Of a stretch of DNA of 20,920 bases, positions 14,723 to 20,920 are shown piece after piece (within the stretch, counting starts at the first letter, position 1; the number at the start of each line of letters is the position of its first letter). Below the pieces are notes generated by a model, which saw nothing but the letters and a program-made list of their open reading frames with translations, was not told the DNA's origin and ran no database searches. Source of the DNA: a virus; IMG/VR virus record IMGVR_UViG_3300015374_000080, positions 1 through 20,920 of that record; one strand, given 5' to 3'. A program made the position numbers and the translations under genes.

Positions 14723-15716
14723 TCTTATCCTTCCATCGCGCTAAGACCTTGAGCCTAGCAGTTTCAGCATCGTAATCCTCGCGGATACGTCCTGCCCGAT
14801 ACACGGCTGTAGATTCTTCCAGAGAATCAATACCTTCCTGATGATCGCTCTGGCAGGATTTCTTAAAGGGGCACCATTGGCAGGGTTGGTAGCTCCATCG
14901 CCAACCCATCGGGTGCCTCTTGGTGGGATTGATCGAGGGCAGTACACCTTCCTCAAACCAGGCTCGCCACTGTCGGAGCTTTTCAATTCCAGCGTCAAAG
15001 AATTTCTCATCCAGGTCTACTCGGAACTCAGCGGTCTTGGTCGGATCGTTCCGCGAAGCGTAGTAGAGGAAGCCGTGAGTGATTGGCTTCTTATCCGGCC
15101 AATCGTTCGATAATTTGGCCATAGCAATCTGGACCTTTAACTGAGAGATGTGCCGTTCATCTGGACCGCGTTTACCAACACGCATCTCTTCTATATGTTC
15201 AGCGCTCTTAGTCTTTATCTCTACGGGTACTGGCCTTCCATCGATTTCAATAATGGAGTCAACACTTCCTGTCAGCCAAACCTCGGGGAATTCAAATCCA
15301 GTCTGCACCTCCTCATCGGGAGGAGCCGATAGCAGAATCCCTGCCTCGTACCAAGCCTTAACAAACTCATACTCAACAGCCTTACCAATGCTCATTAAGA
15401 ATCGGCTCTTACGGCTGACAGCCTGATGCTCAGGAACATTCATCATCCTATATAGAGCCTGCCTAGGACAAGCTAAGGGATCGTCACCGGGGAACTGCGA
15501 GGCGTGAAAGGAAACGTGCCAAGGCTGGCCGTGCGGTTCCTGATTCTCCGTGCGCCAGCGTTTGTCTTCAGCCTTACCAAAGGACTGCTCAGTAATTGGT
15601 TCTACCGTCTGAATAAGCTGTAGACGATTGAAGAACTCATTACGAGTCAATCTGGTTAGCTTGGTTGCTCCCTGTAGTTGAACGCTTAGAACAGCGGTAC
15701 GGTCGTAATCACTCAT
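14712..15716 (-). CDS. Cas4/RecB-like PD-(D/E)XK nuclease with Fe-S cysteines
   Basis: A predicted DNA exonuclease. The ATG at 15716 gives 334 residues. A GTG at 15791 is open but would bury the start deep in the upstream gene. The nuclease core shows GSVD (D153) then VEIKTKS (E166, K168), the D...ExK signature. QLKVQ at about 192-196 fits the following Gln helix motif. One cysteine precedes the core (PLACPRQ, C83) and three follow it (CQWCPFKKSC: C279, C282, C288). This 1+3 spacing around the core is the four-cysteine [4Fe-4S] arrangement of Cas4 and AddB family nucleases. There is no CRISPR array or cas1/cas2, so a role in phage DNA end processing is more likely than spacer acquisition. Overlaps its neighbours by 8 and 11 bases. 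Confidence 0.85.
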   Translation of the reverse strand: MSDYDRTAVLSVQLQGATKLTRLTRNEFFNRLQLIQTVEPITEQSFGKAEDKRWRTENQEPHGQPWHVSFHASQFPGDDPLACPRQALYRMMNVPEHQAVSRKSRFLMSIGKAVEYEFVKAWYEAGILLSAPPDEEVQTGFEFPEVWLTGSVDSIIEIDGRPVPVEIKTKSAEHIEEMRVGKRGPDERHISQLKVQIAMAKLSNDWPDKKPITHGFLYYASRNDPTKTAEFRVDLDEKFFDAGIEKLRQWRAWFEEGVLPSINPTKRHPMGWRWSYQPCQWCPFKKSCQSDHQEGIDSLEESTAVYRAGRIREDYDAETARLKVLARWKDKNDS

Positions 15717-16047
15717 ATCGTTTTGACATACGCAGATACTCCTCGGCGAGCATGGCATACAGGGCTGCTTGGAACAGATAGTGGTGACCATCTGATCCGG
15801 CCTCGTTACGCTTCTGAGCTTCTAGAAGTGTGTACGCCACCAAGTCGTGAGCTTTTCCACGAGCCGCCGCAAGGATATCACGATTGCGAAAAGAGTTTCC
15901 ATAACGCTGTTCTCCGAGGGCTAGCTTCCGCATCGCTGCCGATATCTGTAACTCGGCAGTCGATATCCCCATCTTCCTGCCCTCGCGCTCAAGCTCCTTA
16001 ATTATTACGTCTTCCCAGAGACGATCCCTAGGTTCCGGTTCCGACAT
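15709..16047 (-). CDS. Helical hypothetical protein, 112 aa
   Basis: I chose the ATG at 16047. A TTG four codons earlier extends further into the upstream gene and has no better ribosome site. The protein is almost entirely helical and charged, with a central RYGNSFRNRDILAAARGKAH segment, then an alanine- and leucine-rich helix (LFQAALYAMLAEEYLRM). The pattern of Tyr-Gly, Arg-Asp and a following helical repeat recalls small helical proteins common in actinobacteriophages, from memory only. It overlaps the phosphoesterase gene by 20 bases and the nuclease gene by 8, so it is part of the recombination operon. Function unknown. Confidence 0.7.
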   Translation of the reverse strand: MSEPEPRDRLWEDVIIKELEREGRKMGISTAELQISAAMRKLALGEQRYGNSFRNRDILAAARGKAHDLVAYTLLEAQKRNEAGSDGHHYLFQAALYAMLAEEYLRMSKRYE

Positions 16048-17302
16048 CTTCGACCACAATCCTCTGATCCCGCCACATCAAGTTTCCATTAATGAATTTA
16101 GCGAGGTCTATATTGAATTTTCCGTCATCAAAGAGTGTCGCTGTCGCAAATCCTGCTTGCCAATCTGGGGCCACTGAATAGCCCAATCCCTGTTTAATCT
16201 TGGCCATCGTGCCGCACTCCACACCAGTAAGAGTCTCCGTGTTTCCATCAATGTCGTGTTTAGTTAGGAAGACTTCTGACATGCGGTGTGAGTGGCCGAC
16301 AACTACCGAGTGACCTAGATGTTCCAGAGTCTTGAGAGCGGTGGTACCAGACTTCTGAGTGGCGATCCAGCCGTGACGAGCAGCAAGGTTCTCACCTACA
16401 CGAATCTGTGCATGCTCATAATCTCCGTTGGGATTAACCCACTCAATCTCAAGCTCATCTAAACGCAGCAAATGAGAAATCGAAAGAACGGACTCACCAA
16501 TCTGTTCATCGTCCACCTTAGCTCTACGTAGACCATACATATTCAGGAGACTGTCAATGACAGCGTTCCTGAGTCTCGCTTCATGGTTACCCGAGAGAAG
16601 CTGCCACTGTGTTGCAGGCGAGGCTTCCTTGTAGTCCTTTAAGACGCCGTATGCGGTATCAATACACTCCTGCATACTGCGAGACCACTCCGGGTTGTAG
16701 CGGTGTCGAGAGATGCTGTCGAAATCCAGCATGTCCCCAATCAGGATTCCCCTATTGGGTTTATTGACTCGAAGCCACTGACAGGCTGCGGCATGTAAAT
16801 CAACATCGTGATGAGGACAATGTTGATCCCCAAAGAATGCAACCAATTCTCCTTCACGTTTCGGCAGGGACGGTAGCTTCTTAGGAGGCTTCCACCCTTC
16901 CGCTCGTGCTGGCATTAAGGCTTCTAAAGCCTTTGGCGCAAGGTCTACACGAATCTGCGTCATTGGTTCTTCATCTGTACCCCACTCGTTCAACCGAGTG
17001 CGAAGGATTACCCAATCATCAGGATCAAGACCACGCCGCTTAACAAACTCCCTAAGATCGGTGGTCCATTCATCTGGTTCGGTGGAGTAGATAGATGCTC
17101 TATCCGCTCCTTCGTGAATAACGCCCTTATGCCGAAGGCGTGCGGCTTCTATTTCTTCTTCAAGGGCACGCGAACGAATACGGTGTCGTAAGGCTTCCCG
17201 AGATACTCCCAGAGCCTTGGACGCCCCAATAACTGAACCAGTCTGTTCGACCGCCTCAATTATCTTGTCGTCGCCTACCCAGTGGTGTCTAACGACGCCC
17301 AT
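16028..17302 (-). CDS. Metallophosphoesterase with N-terminal helix-turn-helix
   Basis: This is a calcineurin-like two-metal phosphoesterase. Metal-ligand motifs appear in the canonical order: GDQH at 158-161, GDMLD at 189-193, GNHE at 238-241, a histidine at 310 (ARHGW) and GHSH at 336-339. All expected ligands are present. Residues about 12-45 form a Fis/resolvase-like helix-turn-helix (IIEAVEQTGSVIGASKALGV, then SREALRHRI), so the enzyme may be directed to DNA. It is followed by a 90-residue linker. Mre11/SbcD-type nucleases share this metal core, and the neighbours (RecA, Cas4-like nuclease, RuvC) make a role in DNA end processing plausible, though substrate cannot be read from sequence. 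The gap to the recA stop is 20 bases and no clear ribosome site precedes the ATG. The 3' end overlaps the next gene. Confidence 0.9.
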   Translation of the reverse strand: MGVVRHHWVGDDKIIEAVEQTGSVIGASKALGVSREALRHRIRSRALEEEIEAARLRHKGVIHEGADRASIYSTEPDEWTTDLREFVKRRGLDPDDWVILRTRLNEWGTDEEPMTQIRVDLAPKALEALMPARAEGWKPPKKLPSLPKREGELVAFFGDQHCPHHDVDLHAAACQWLRVNKPNRGILIGDMLDFDSISRHRYNPEWSRSMQECIDTAYGVLKDYKEASPATQWQLLSGNHEARLRNAVIDSLLNMYGLRRAKVDDEQIGESVLSISHLLRLDELEIEWVNPNGDYEHAQIRVGENLAARHGWIATQKSGTTALKTLEHLGHSVVVGHSHRMSEVFLTKHDIDGNTETLTGVECGTMAKIKQGLGYSVAPDWQAGFATATLFDDGKFNIDLAKFINGNLMWRDQRIVVEDVGTGT

Positions 17303-17322
17303 GTTGCATAAAGGATAGCGTA

Positions 17323-18342
17323 TTAATCCCTGGTGGTGGACAAAACCGCTGCACGTATTTGATTTTTGACTTCCTCGTTCTCTAGCAAGAGTTGTCTCAG
17401 TCCCTTGTCCTGGTACTTGGTTCCTTCGTACTCATACCAAGTCCCTTTCTCGCTAGTTTTCGCAAAAACACCGAAATGCTTACCAGCCTTCAGATACTCG
17501 AAAGTCTCATCAAACTTAAGTGTTTGGAAGTCCAGCCACATAGTCGCTGTTAGTAGTGGTCGTCCCACACGGCTCTTGTCTACACGGACTTTAATCTCCT
17601 GACCAGATGGTTCAATCTGGCCGGACATTCCTTCTTCCTTATTACCCTTCTCATGTAGATTGCCGTTGTTGTCGTAGTACAGCCACTTGCCTTTCTTGAA
17701 GTGAGCCGTCATAGACGATTGGTGATCGAGGATGTTTCCACCAGCAGCAATCTCTCCACCACCAGGCTTGAAATTAGCTCGAACCTGATCCAGCAGAAGG
17801 ACGGTGTGTTCGTGGTGATCGAACCGCTCGTTTAGTCTGCGGAATACTTTTCCCCATGCGCGAGCGCTAAGGCCAGGACGCCAATCACGAACATCGGCAT
17901 TGAGTTCGTCTTCGGACACTGCAATAGTGCAGGAGTCAATAACATGTAGGTGGACGACGCTGAATAACGCCTCCATTTTGTCGCCAATCTCTTCAATAGT
18001 TGTCCCTTCGACAATCGCTAGCTTCTCTGGCTGTACTCCTCTTACTTTGGCAAATTCTGGATCGTACTGCTTTTCGATGTTATAGTAAGCGCATGAGAGA
18101 CCAAGCTTCTGAGCTTCGCCAATTACATTCAATGCCGTCAGCGTCTTACATGAATGGTATCCTCCGTAAAAACGTGAGAAACGCCCTTGGGGAATACCCC
18201 CGCCCATCGCAGCATCTAATTCAAGACTGCCCGTACTTATTCGGGCGGGGTTCTCATACCGATCCCCCATCCGAATGTCATCTTCATATTTTCTAGAAAT
18301 CTTGTTAAGGACTTCATTAAAGTTTTCATGGTCTACAGACAA
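17323..18342 (-). CDS. recA: RecA-like recombinase
   Basis: This is an ATP-dependent strand-exchange protein of the RecA/UvsX superfamily. The order of core elements matches RecA. The Walker A loop is at 60-67 (GGYHSCKT). The catalytic glutamate region is NIEKQYDP with E90, matching the DAEHALDP block of RecA. Walker B is LHVIDS, ending at D136/S137. The signature LLLDQVRANF is at 182-191 (Q186, equivalent to the allosteric Gln194 of E. coli RecA), followed by a Gly-rich loop and GGNILDHQSS. The last base of Walker A is odd: Cys65 replaces the Gly normally before the lysine, confirmed as TGT in the DNA. The start is TTG, directly after the previous TAG, with AAGGG about ten bases upstream. 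It is shorter than bacterial RecA (339 versus about 350) and diverged in the C-terminal third. A phage role in recombination-dependent replication or end repair is likely. Confidence 0.88.
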   Translation of the reverse strand: MSVDHENFNEVLNKISRKYEDDIRMGDRYENPARISTGSLELDAAMGGGIPQGRFSRFYGGYHSCKTLTALNVIGEAQKLGLSCAYYNIEKQYDPEFAKVRGVQPEKLAIVEGTTIEEIGDKMEALFSVVHLHVIDSCTIAVSEDELNADVRDWRPGLSARAWGKVFRRLNERFDHHEHTVLLLDQVRANFKPGGGEIAAGGNILDHQSSMTAHFKKGKWLYYDNNGNLHEKGNKEEGMSGQIEPSGQEIKVRVDKSRVGRPLLTATMWLDFQTLKFDETFEYLKAGKHFGVFAKTSEKGTWYEYEGTKYQDKGLRQLLLENEEVKNQIRAAVLSTTRD

Positions 18343-18534
18343 CTAGTGGTATCCCTTACTTGGATCGACAACAAAACTGAGGGAATCCAACCAGTGCTGT
18401 AAGGCCTCTGGTTCACCAGATACGACCATTGTAAACTCGGTAGGCGTCTCCTCGAAGGTAATAGCAAGACCAGCCTCAGACGCGCTCAGGCGAACCTCCA
18501 TTTGCGTTTTACATACACGCGGTGGCGGGATCAT
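18343..18534 (-). CDS. Small hypothetical protein between polymerase and RecA, 63 aa
   Basis: The ATG overlaps the polymerase stop (ATGA), and the TAG lies directly against the TTG start of the RecA-like gene. The translation reads as a compact alpha/beta protein: two strand-like segments (MEVRLSAS, TEFTMVVSG) followed by a helix (PEALQHWLDSLSF). It has one cysteine and no membrane segment. Its position between polymerase and recombinase suggests a small accessory factor of replication or recombination, but nothing in the sequence shows a specific activity. Function unknown. Confidence 0.65.
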   Translation of the reverse strand: MIPPPRVCKTQMEVRLSASEAGLAITFEETPTEFTMVVSGEPEALQHWLDSLSFVVDPSKGYH

Positions 18535-20210
18535 TTCAATTCACTCCATTTCTGACCAATACTTGCTTCCGCTACAAGGTTAGCATCGCCTGATGCATCC
18601 ATCATTATGTCCTCTAGCATCACCCTAGCGTCCTCTGCTTCTTCCTCATGCGTCTCTAGGACTATTTCGTCGTGGATGTAAAGGATGGCTGTAAGGCCCG
18701 CCTCATGGATACGAGCCGCTGCCTCTTTGAAGATATCTGCACACCCACCCTGGATCAGATAGTTGAGTGCAATGTAGTCCTTATCTGGATCGAGATAATG
18801 GCGACGGCCTCCGACAGTCTTCACATATCCCTGCCGTCCGAGGTGCCACCTAATCTCAGCCTTTAGTTCATTTACTTCTGGATAAGTCTGGTGCCAGCGG
18901 TTAAGTACCTCGCGGGCTTCTGCCTCGCTAATCCCGAATGTGTGAGCAGTCTTCTTGATACCTACACCGAACAAGATGGAGTAATTAAGTGTCTTGGCCT
19001 GCTTCCTGGTGAAGCCAACTCCATCGGCGGTGATCTGGTGTAGGTCAAGTCCTTCCTTAAACGCCTTCTCGATAGCTCCACCGGGCGCTAGGTGACCCAT
19101 CATGCGAAGCTCCATGTTGTCGTAGTCAGCACCGACCAGAACCATTGGAGATACTGCTTCGAATATGCTCCGTACTCGTTCGGCCGTAGGCAAGTTCTGC
19201 ATGTTCGGTTCACCACTAGACATCCTCCCCGTGCCCGTACCTACTTGCCGGAAGGTTCCGTACACACGACCATTGTGAGAAAACTTAAGCAGCGATGCCG
19301 CGTAATCCACCATCTTCTTCTGCTCGCGCAGCTTCAATATCGACCGAGCTAGGTCATCATCAATAGTTTCCAGTACAGCGGCGTCTAGCTTGACTTGCTT
19401 GGATTTCTCCGTCTTGGGGAGCTTGGTTACATCCACTCCTCGCATGACAAGCGCAGCTTCAATCTGACGTGGAGCATTGGTATTGAAGTCGTCAAACTTT
19501 GATAGTTCAATAACTTTCTTAGACCATCGCTCATAATCTTTCTCGACTTCTCTTTGAAATCTTTTAGCCGATTTCAGATTGATCGGTGCGCCACGTCTTT
19601 GCGTATCGTAGATCGCCGGAAGCACACGATGCTCTAGCGCTAGCGTATCTTCTTGCCCCTCTAGGTCCCTACCACACCGCTGACCTACATACTGCGTTGT
19701 CTCTACGTCTGTCATGCAGTACGGTTCGAGCAGATGCATGGGAGCATCGCCCTTCTGCGGTTGAGGTAGGCCTTCCTTCTTAGCTTCTCTACGAGCCTTA
19801 GAGAGCCACTTCTTAAGCTTCTCTTCAGGTTCCAATACCCATGGAGGAAGCGCACCTTCCTTGACATAGTTCTTCTGAAGTTTGTCTAGGCCTGTAGACC
19901 CTGGCATACGCCAGCCGCTCAGGTGGGCTACTAGTTGTGTGTCCCTCCACTTATCTTGAGAGGGGAGTACATAGCCATTGTGGTCTAGGAAGGCCCAGTC
20001 GAAACAGGAATTGTGGGCAAAGAACAAGTTATCGCGATTAAGCCACGCCTGTATTTGCTTCCGTTGTTCTGGATGTCGCAGTGATTCCTTGTGTGCGCCT
20101 TTAGCGAAACAGACAAGCTTAAGCTCATCTACTCGCGGGTCTAAGCCTGTCGTCTCAACGTCGAAGGTGACTTCTAGGTGACACTGCTCGTAATCATTTG
20201 ACAAGTTCAC
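18531..20210 (-). CDS. polA: Family A DNA polymerase with 3'-5' exonuclease
   Basis: This is the phage replicative DNA polymerase, copying the genome with proofreading. Exonuclease motifs: Exo I at 16-22 (FDVETTG, D17/E19), Exo II around HNSCFDWAFL (D71), Exo III at 164-168 (YCMTD). Polymerase motif A is DYDNMELR at 362-369, with catalytic D362 and steric-gate E367. Motif B is RKQAKTLNYSILFG at 402-415. Motif C is HDE at 513-515. At 559 residues it lacks the 5' nuclease domain of bacterial Pol I, as is usual in phages. The position equivalent to E. coli Phe762 is Tyr410, as in phage T7, and the Tyr766 equivalent is Phe414. The start is GTG at 20210. A TTG at 20204 has a better-spaced GAAGGG upstream and may be the true start. 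It overlaps its upstream neighbour, and its stop overlaps the next start (ATGA). Confidence 0.97.
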   Translation of the reverse strand: MNLSNDYEQCHLEVTFDVETTGLDPRVDELKLVCFAKGAHKESLRHPEQRKQIQAWLNRDNLFFAHNSCFDWAFLDHNGYVLPSQDKWRDTQLVAHLSGWRMPGSTGLDKLQKNYVKEGALPPWVLEPEEKLKKWLSKARREAKKEGLPQPQKGDAPMHLLEPYCMTDVETTQYVGQRCGRDLEGQEDTLALEHRVLPAIYDTQRRGAPINLKSAKRFQREVEKDYERWSKKVIELSKFDDFNTNAPRQIEAALVMRGVDVTKLPKTEKSKQVKLDAAVLETIDDDLARSILKLREQKKMVDYAASLLKFSHNGRVYGTFRQVGTGTGRMSSGEPNMQNLPTAERVRSIFEAVSPMVLVGADYDNMELRMMGHLAPGGAIEKAFKEGLDLHQITADGVGFTRKQAKTLNYSILFGVGIKKTAHTFGISEAEAREVLNRWHQTYPEVNELKAEIRWHLGRQGYVKTVGGRRHYLDPDKDYIALNYLIQGGCADIFKEAAARIHEAGLTAILYIHDEIVLETHEEEAEDARVMLEDIMMDASGDANLVAEASIGQKWSELK

Positions 20211-20541
20211 CCTTCGATATCTTAGTGGCCGACCAAACTACATATGAGGGCCAAAGCTCTAAGTCTAAGTCTGGATATTTGCCACTATCAAATGCTTGAA
20301 TGAAACGCTTTACATAGCGAGGGAAACGTTCCGCTCGATACGGCCTATGATTGGCCCCCAAGGTGTCGTCACGAATTGAAGCCCAATTAGGAGTAACCAA
20401 AGAGCCTTCTCCAAGACCTTTAGCTACTGCACAATTACGTGCTGAACCCTTTTCCCCACATGGAATTTCAGACAATGGCGTAAGGCCACTTATCTTACGA
20501 TGCTTATTAATCCATTTAAGAGTCTTGTCGTAATCATTCAT
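20194..20541 (-). CDS. Hypothetical protein with CG-x8-C motif, 115 aa
   Basis: I chose the ATG at 20541 because it forms an ATGA overlap with the previous stop and has GGAGG seven bases upstream. A TTG two codons earlier lies almost on that ribosome site. The most distinctive segment is IPCGEKGSARNCAVAKGLG at about residues 27-45: two cysteines with Gly and Arg, followed by a short helix. From memory this resembles a motif in small actinobacteriophage proteins of unknown function, a weak link. The C-terminal half is aromatic and basic (YRAERFPRYVKRF). Two cysteines alone do not make a convincing zinc site. The 3' end overlaps the DNA polymerase gene by 17 bases, so expression is probably coupled. 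Function unknown. Confidence 0.7.
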   Translation of the reverse strand: MNDYDKTLKWINKHRKISGLTPLSEIPCGEKGSARNCAVAKGLGEGSLVTPNWASIRDDTLGANHRPYRAERFPRYVKRFIQAFDSGKYPDLDLELWPSYVVWSATKISKGELVK

Positions 20542-20729
20542 TTCCAATCCTCCGGTACTTGATCGGGCGGGTTTAAGCTTTTCTCTATAAGGTTCAATTT
20601 GTGCTCTAGATGTATGACTTTCTTCAACAAGGCTTCCGCTACCTGCGTATCTGAGGCGCTGCTGGGTAGTTCTAATTCCTCGCGGAGGAAAAGCTGTCTA
20701 CGATGATCCCAACCTAATCCAGAACTCAC
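20538..20729 (-). CDS. Small helical hypothetical protein, 63 aa
   Basis: This frame starts with GTG, overlaps the upstream stop by four bases (GTGA), and ends in an ATGA overlap with the next gene. Residues about 25-52 have a heptad-like pattern (VAEALLKKVIHLEHKLNLIE), so a short coiled coil is likely. The C-terminus is polar and proline-containing (NPPDQVPEDWK). There is no catalytic motif or signal peptide. It sits at the head of the replication block two genes before the DNA polymerase, so a small accessory or regulatory role is possible, but that is inference from position. Function unknown. Confidence 0.65.
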   Translation of the reverse strand: MSSGLGWDHRRQLFLREELELPSSASDTQVAEALLKKVIHLEHKLNLIEKSLNPPDQVPEDWK

Positions 20730-20920
20730 TGCAACCTCTCTAGCACGTCAGAAGAGTACAGATAAAGTCGCTCAGCTTCCGCAGGCTCTAGGCCAAGATC
20801 GGGCACAATTGGACCCTCTACAGATTCTAGCTCAGAACTCCAATTATGTGTTTGATTGCTCCAAGCCTCTCCCTTAGATGGTAGAAGTTGACGAGCCTCA
20901 TTCATCAGACACCAGTTATC
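20726..20920 (-). CDS. Hypothetical protein, N-terminus cut off by window edge
   Basis: The frame is open from the window edge and ends in TGA after 64 codons. The visible part is acidic and rich in Glu and Leu (for example EAERLYLYSSDVLERL near the end), which suggests a helical C-terminus. An in-frame ATG is the sixth codon, but no Shine-Dalgarno sequence precedes it, so the true start is probably outside the window. The stop overlaps the GTG start of the next gene (GTGA), the tight coupling seen throughout this operon. No family recognised. Confidence 0.6.
   Translation of the reverse strand, partial: DNWCLMNEARQLLPSKGEAWSNQTHNWSSELESVEGPIVPDLGLEPAEAERLYLYSSDVLERLQ

Noticed and set aside
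14712-15716. Cas4 as evidence of a CRISPR-Cas system
   Set aside because: No array, cas1, cas2 or effector gene is present. The neighbours are recombination genes.
15717-15791. N-terminal extension of the Cas4-like nuclease from GTG at 15791
   Set aside because: The 25 extra residues are Cys-rich and lie fully within the upstream gene. ATG 15716 gives the tight overlap used elsewhere. The extra cysteines were not counted as metal ligands.

Overview
The window reads as a contiguous piece of a tailed double-stranded DNA phage (Caudoviricetes), probably uncultivated or metagenomic. All 25 credible genes lie on the minus strand. They overlap or abut one another, and the longest gap is about 25 bases. 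I saw no rRNA, tRNA, CRISPR array, insertion sequence, integrase or repressor gene. Base composition looks close to 50% G+C by eye. GTG and TTG starts are common and many stops overlap the next start (ATGA, GTGA, TAATG). The host cannot be fixed from the sequence. Two small proteins (at 20194 and 15709) remind me of small actinobacteriophage proteins, which is only a weak hint.

Transcription runs from high to low coordinates. The first block (20920 to about 12900) is replication and recombination: a cut-off gene, two small unknown genes, a family A DNA polymerase with 3'-5' exonuclease, a 63-residue unknown, a RecA-like recombinase, a metallophosphoesterase with an N-terminal helix-turn-helix, a 112-residue unknown, a Cas4/RecB-like nuclease with an apparent four-cysteine iron-sulfur site, a 422-residue protein with an acidic linker, a 31-residue membrane microprotein, and a RuvC-like Holliday junction resolvase. 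Together these could cover synthesis, end processing, strand exchange and junction resolution.

The second block (12912 to about 6450) is packaging and head: a zinc-binding protein, a putative small terminase, a 52-residue ORF, the large terminase, a portal protein fused to a MuF-like domain, and a 284-residue scaffold-like protein.

The third block (6451 to 1) holds small virion-type proteins followed by large beta-rich surface proteins: a LamG-domain protein, a two-part structural protein, and a 597-residue protein made of about 27 copies of a roughly 22-residue repeat. A last gene runs off the left end. No recognisable major capsid, tape measure, lysis, helicase or primase gene is present, so the window covers only part of the genome.
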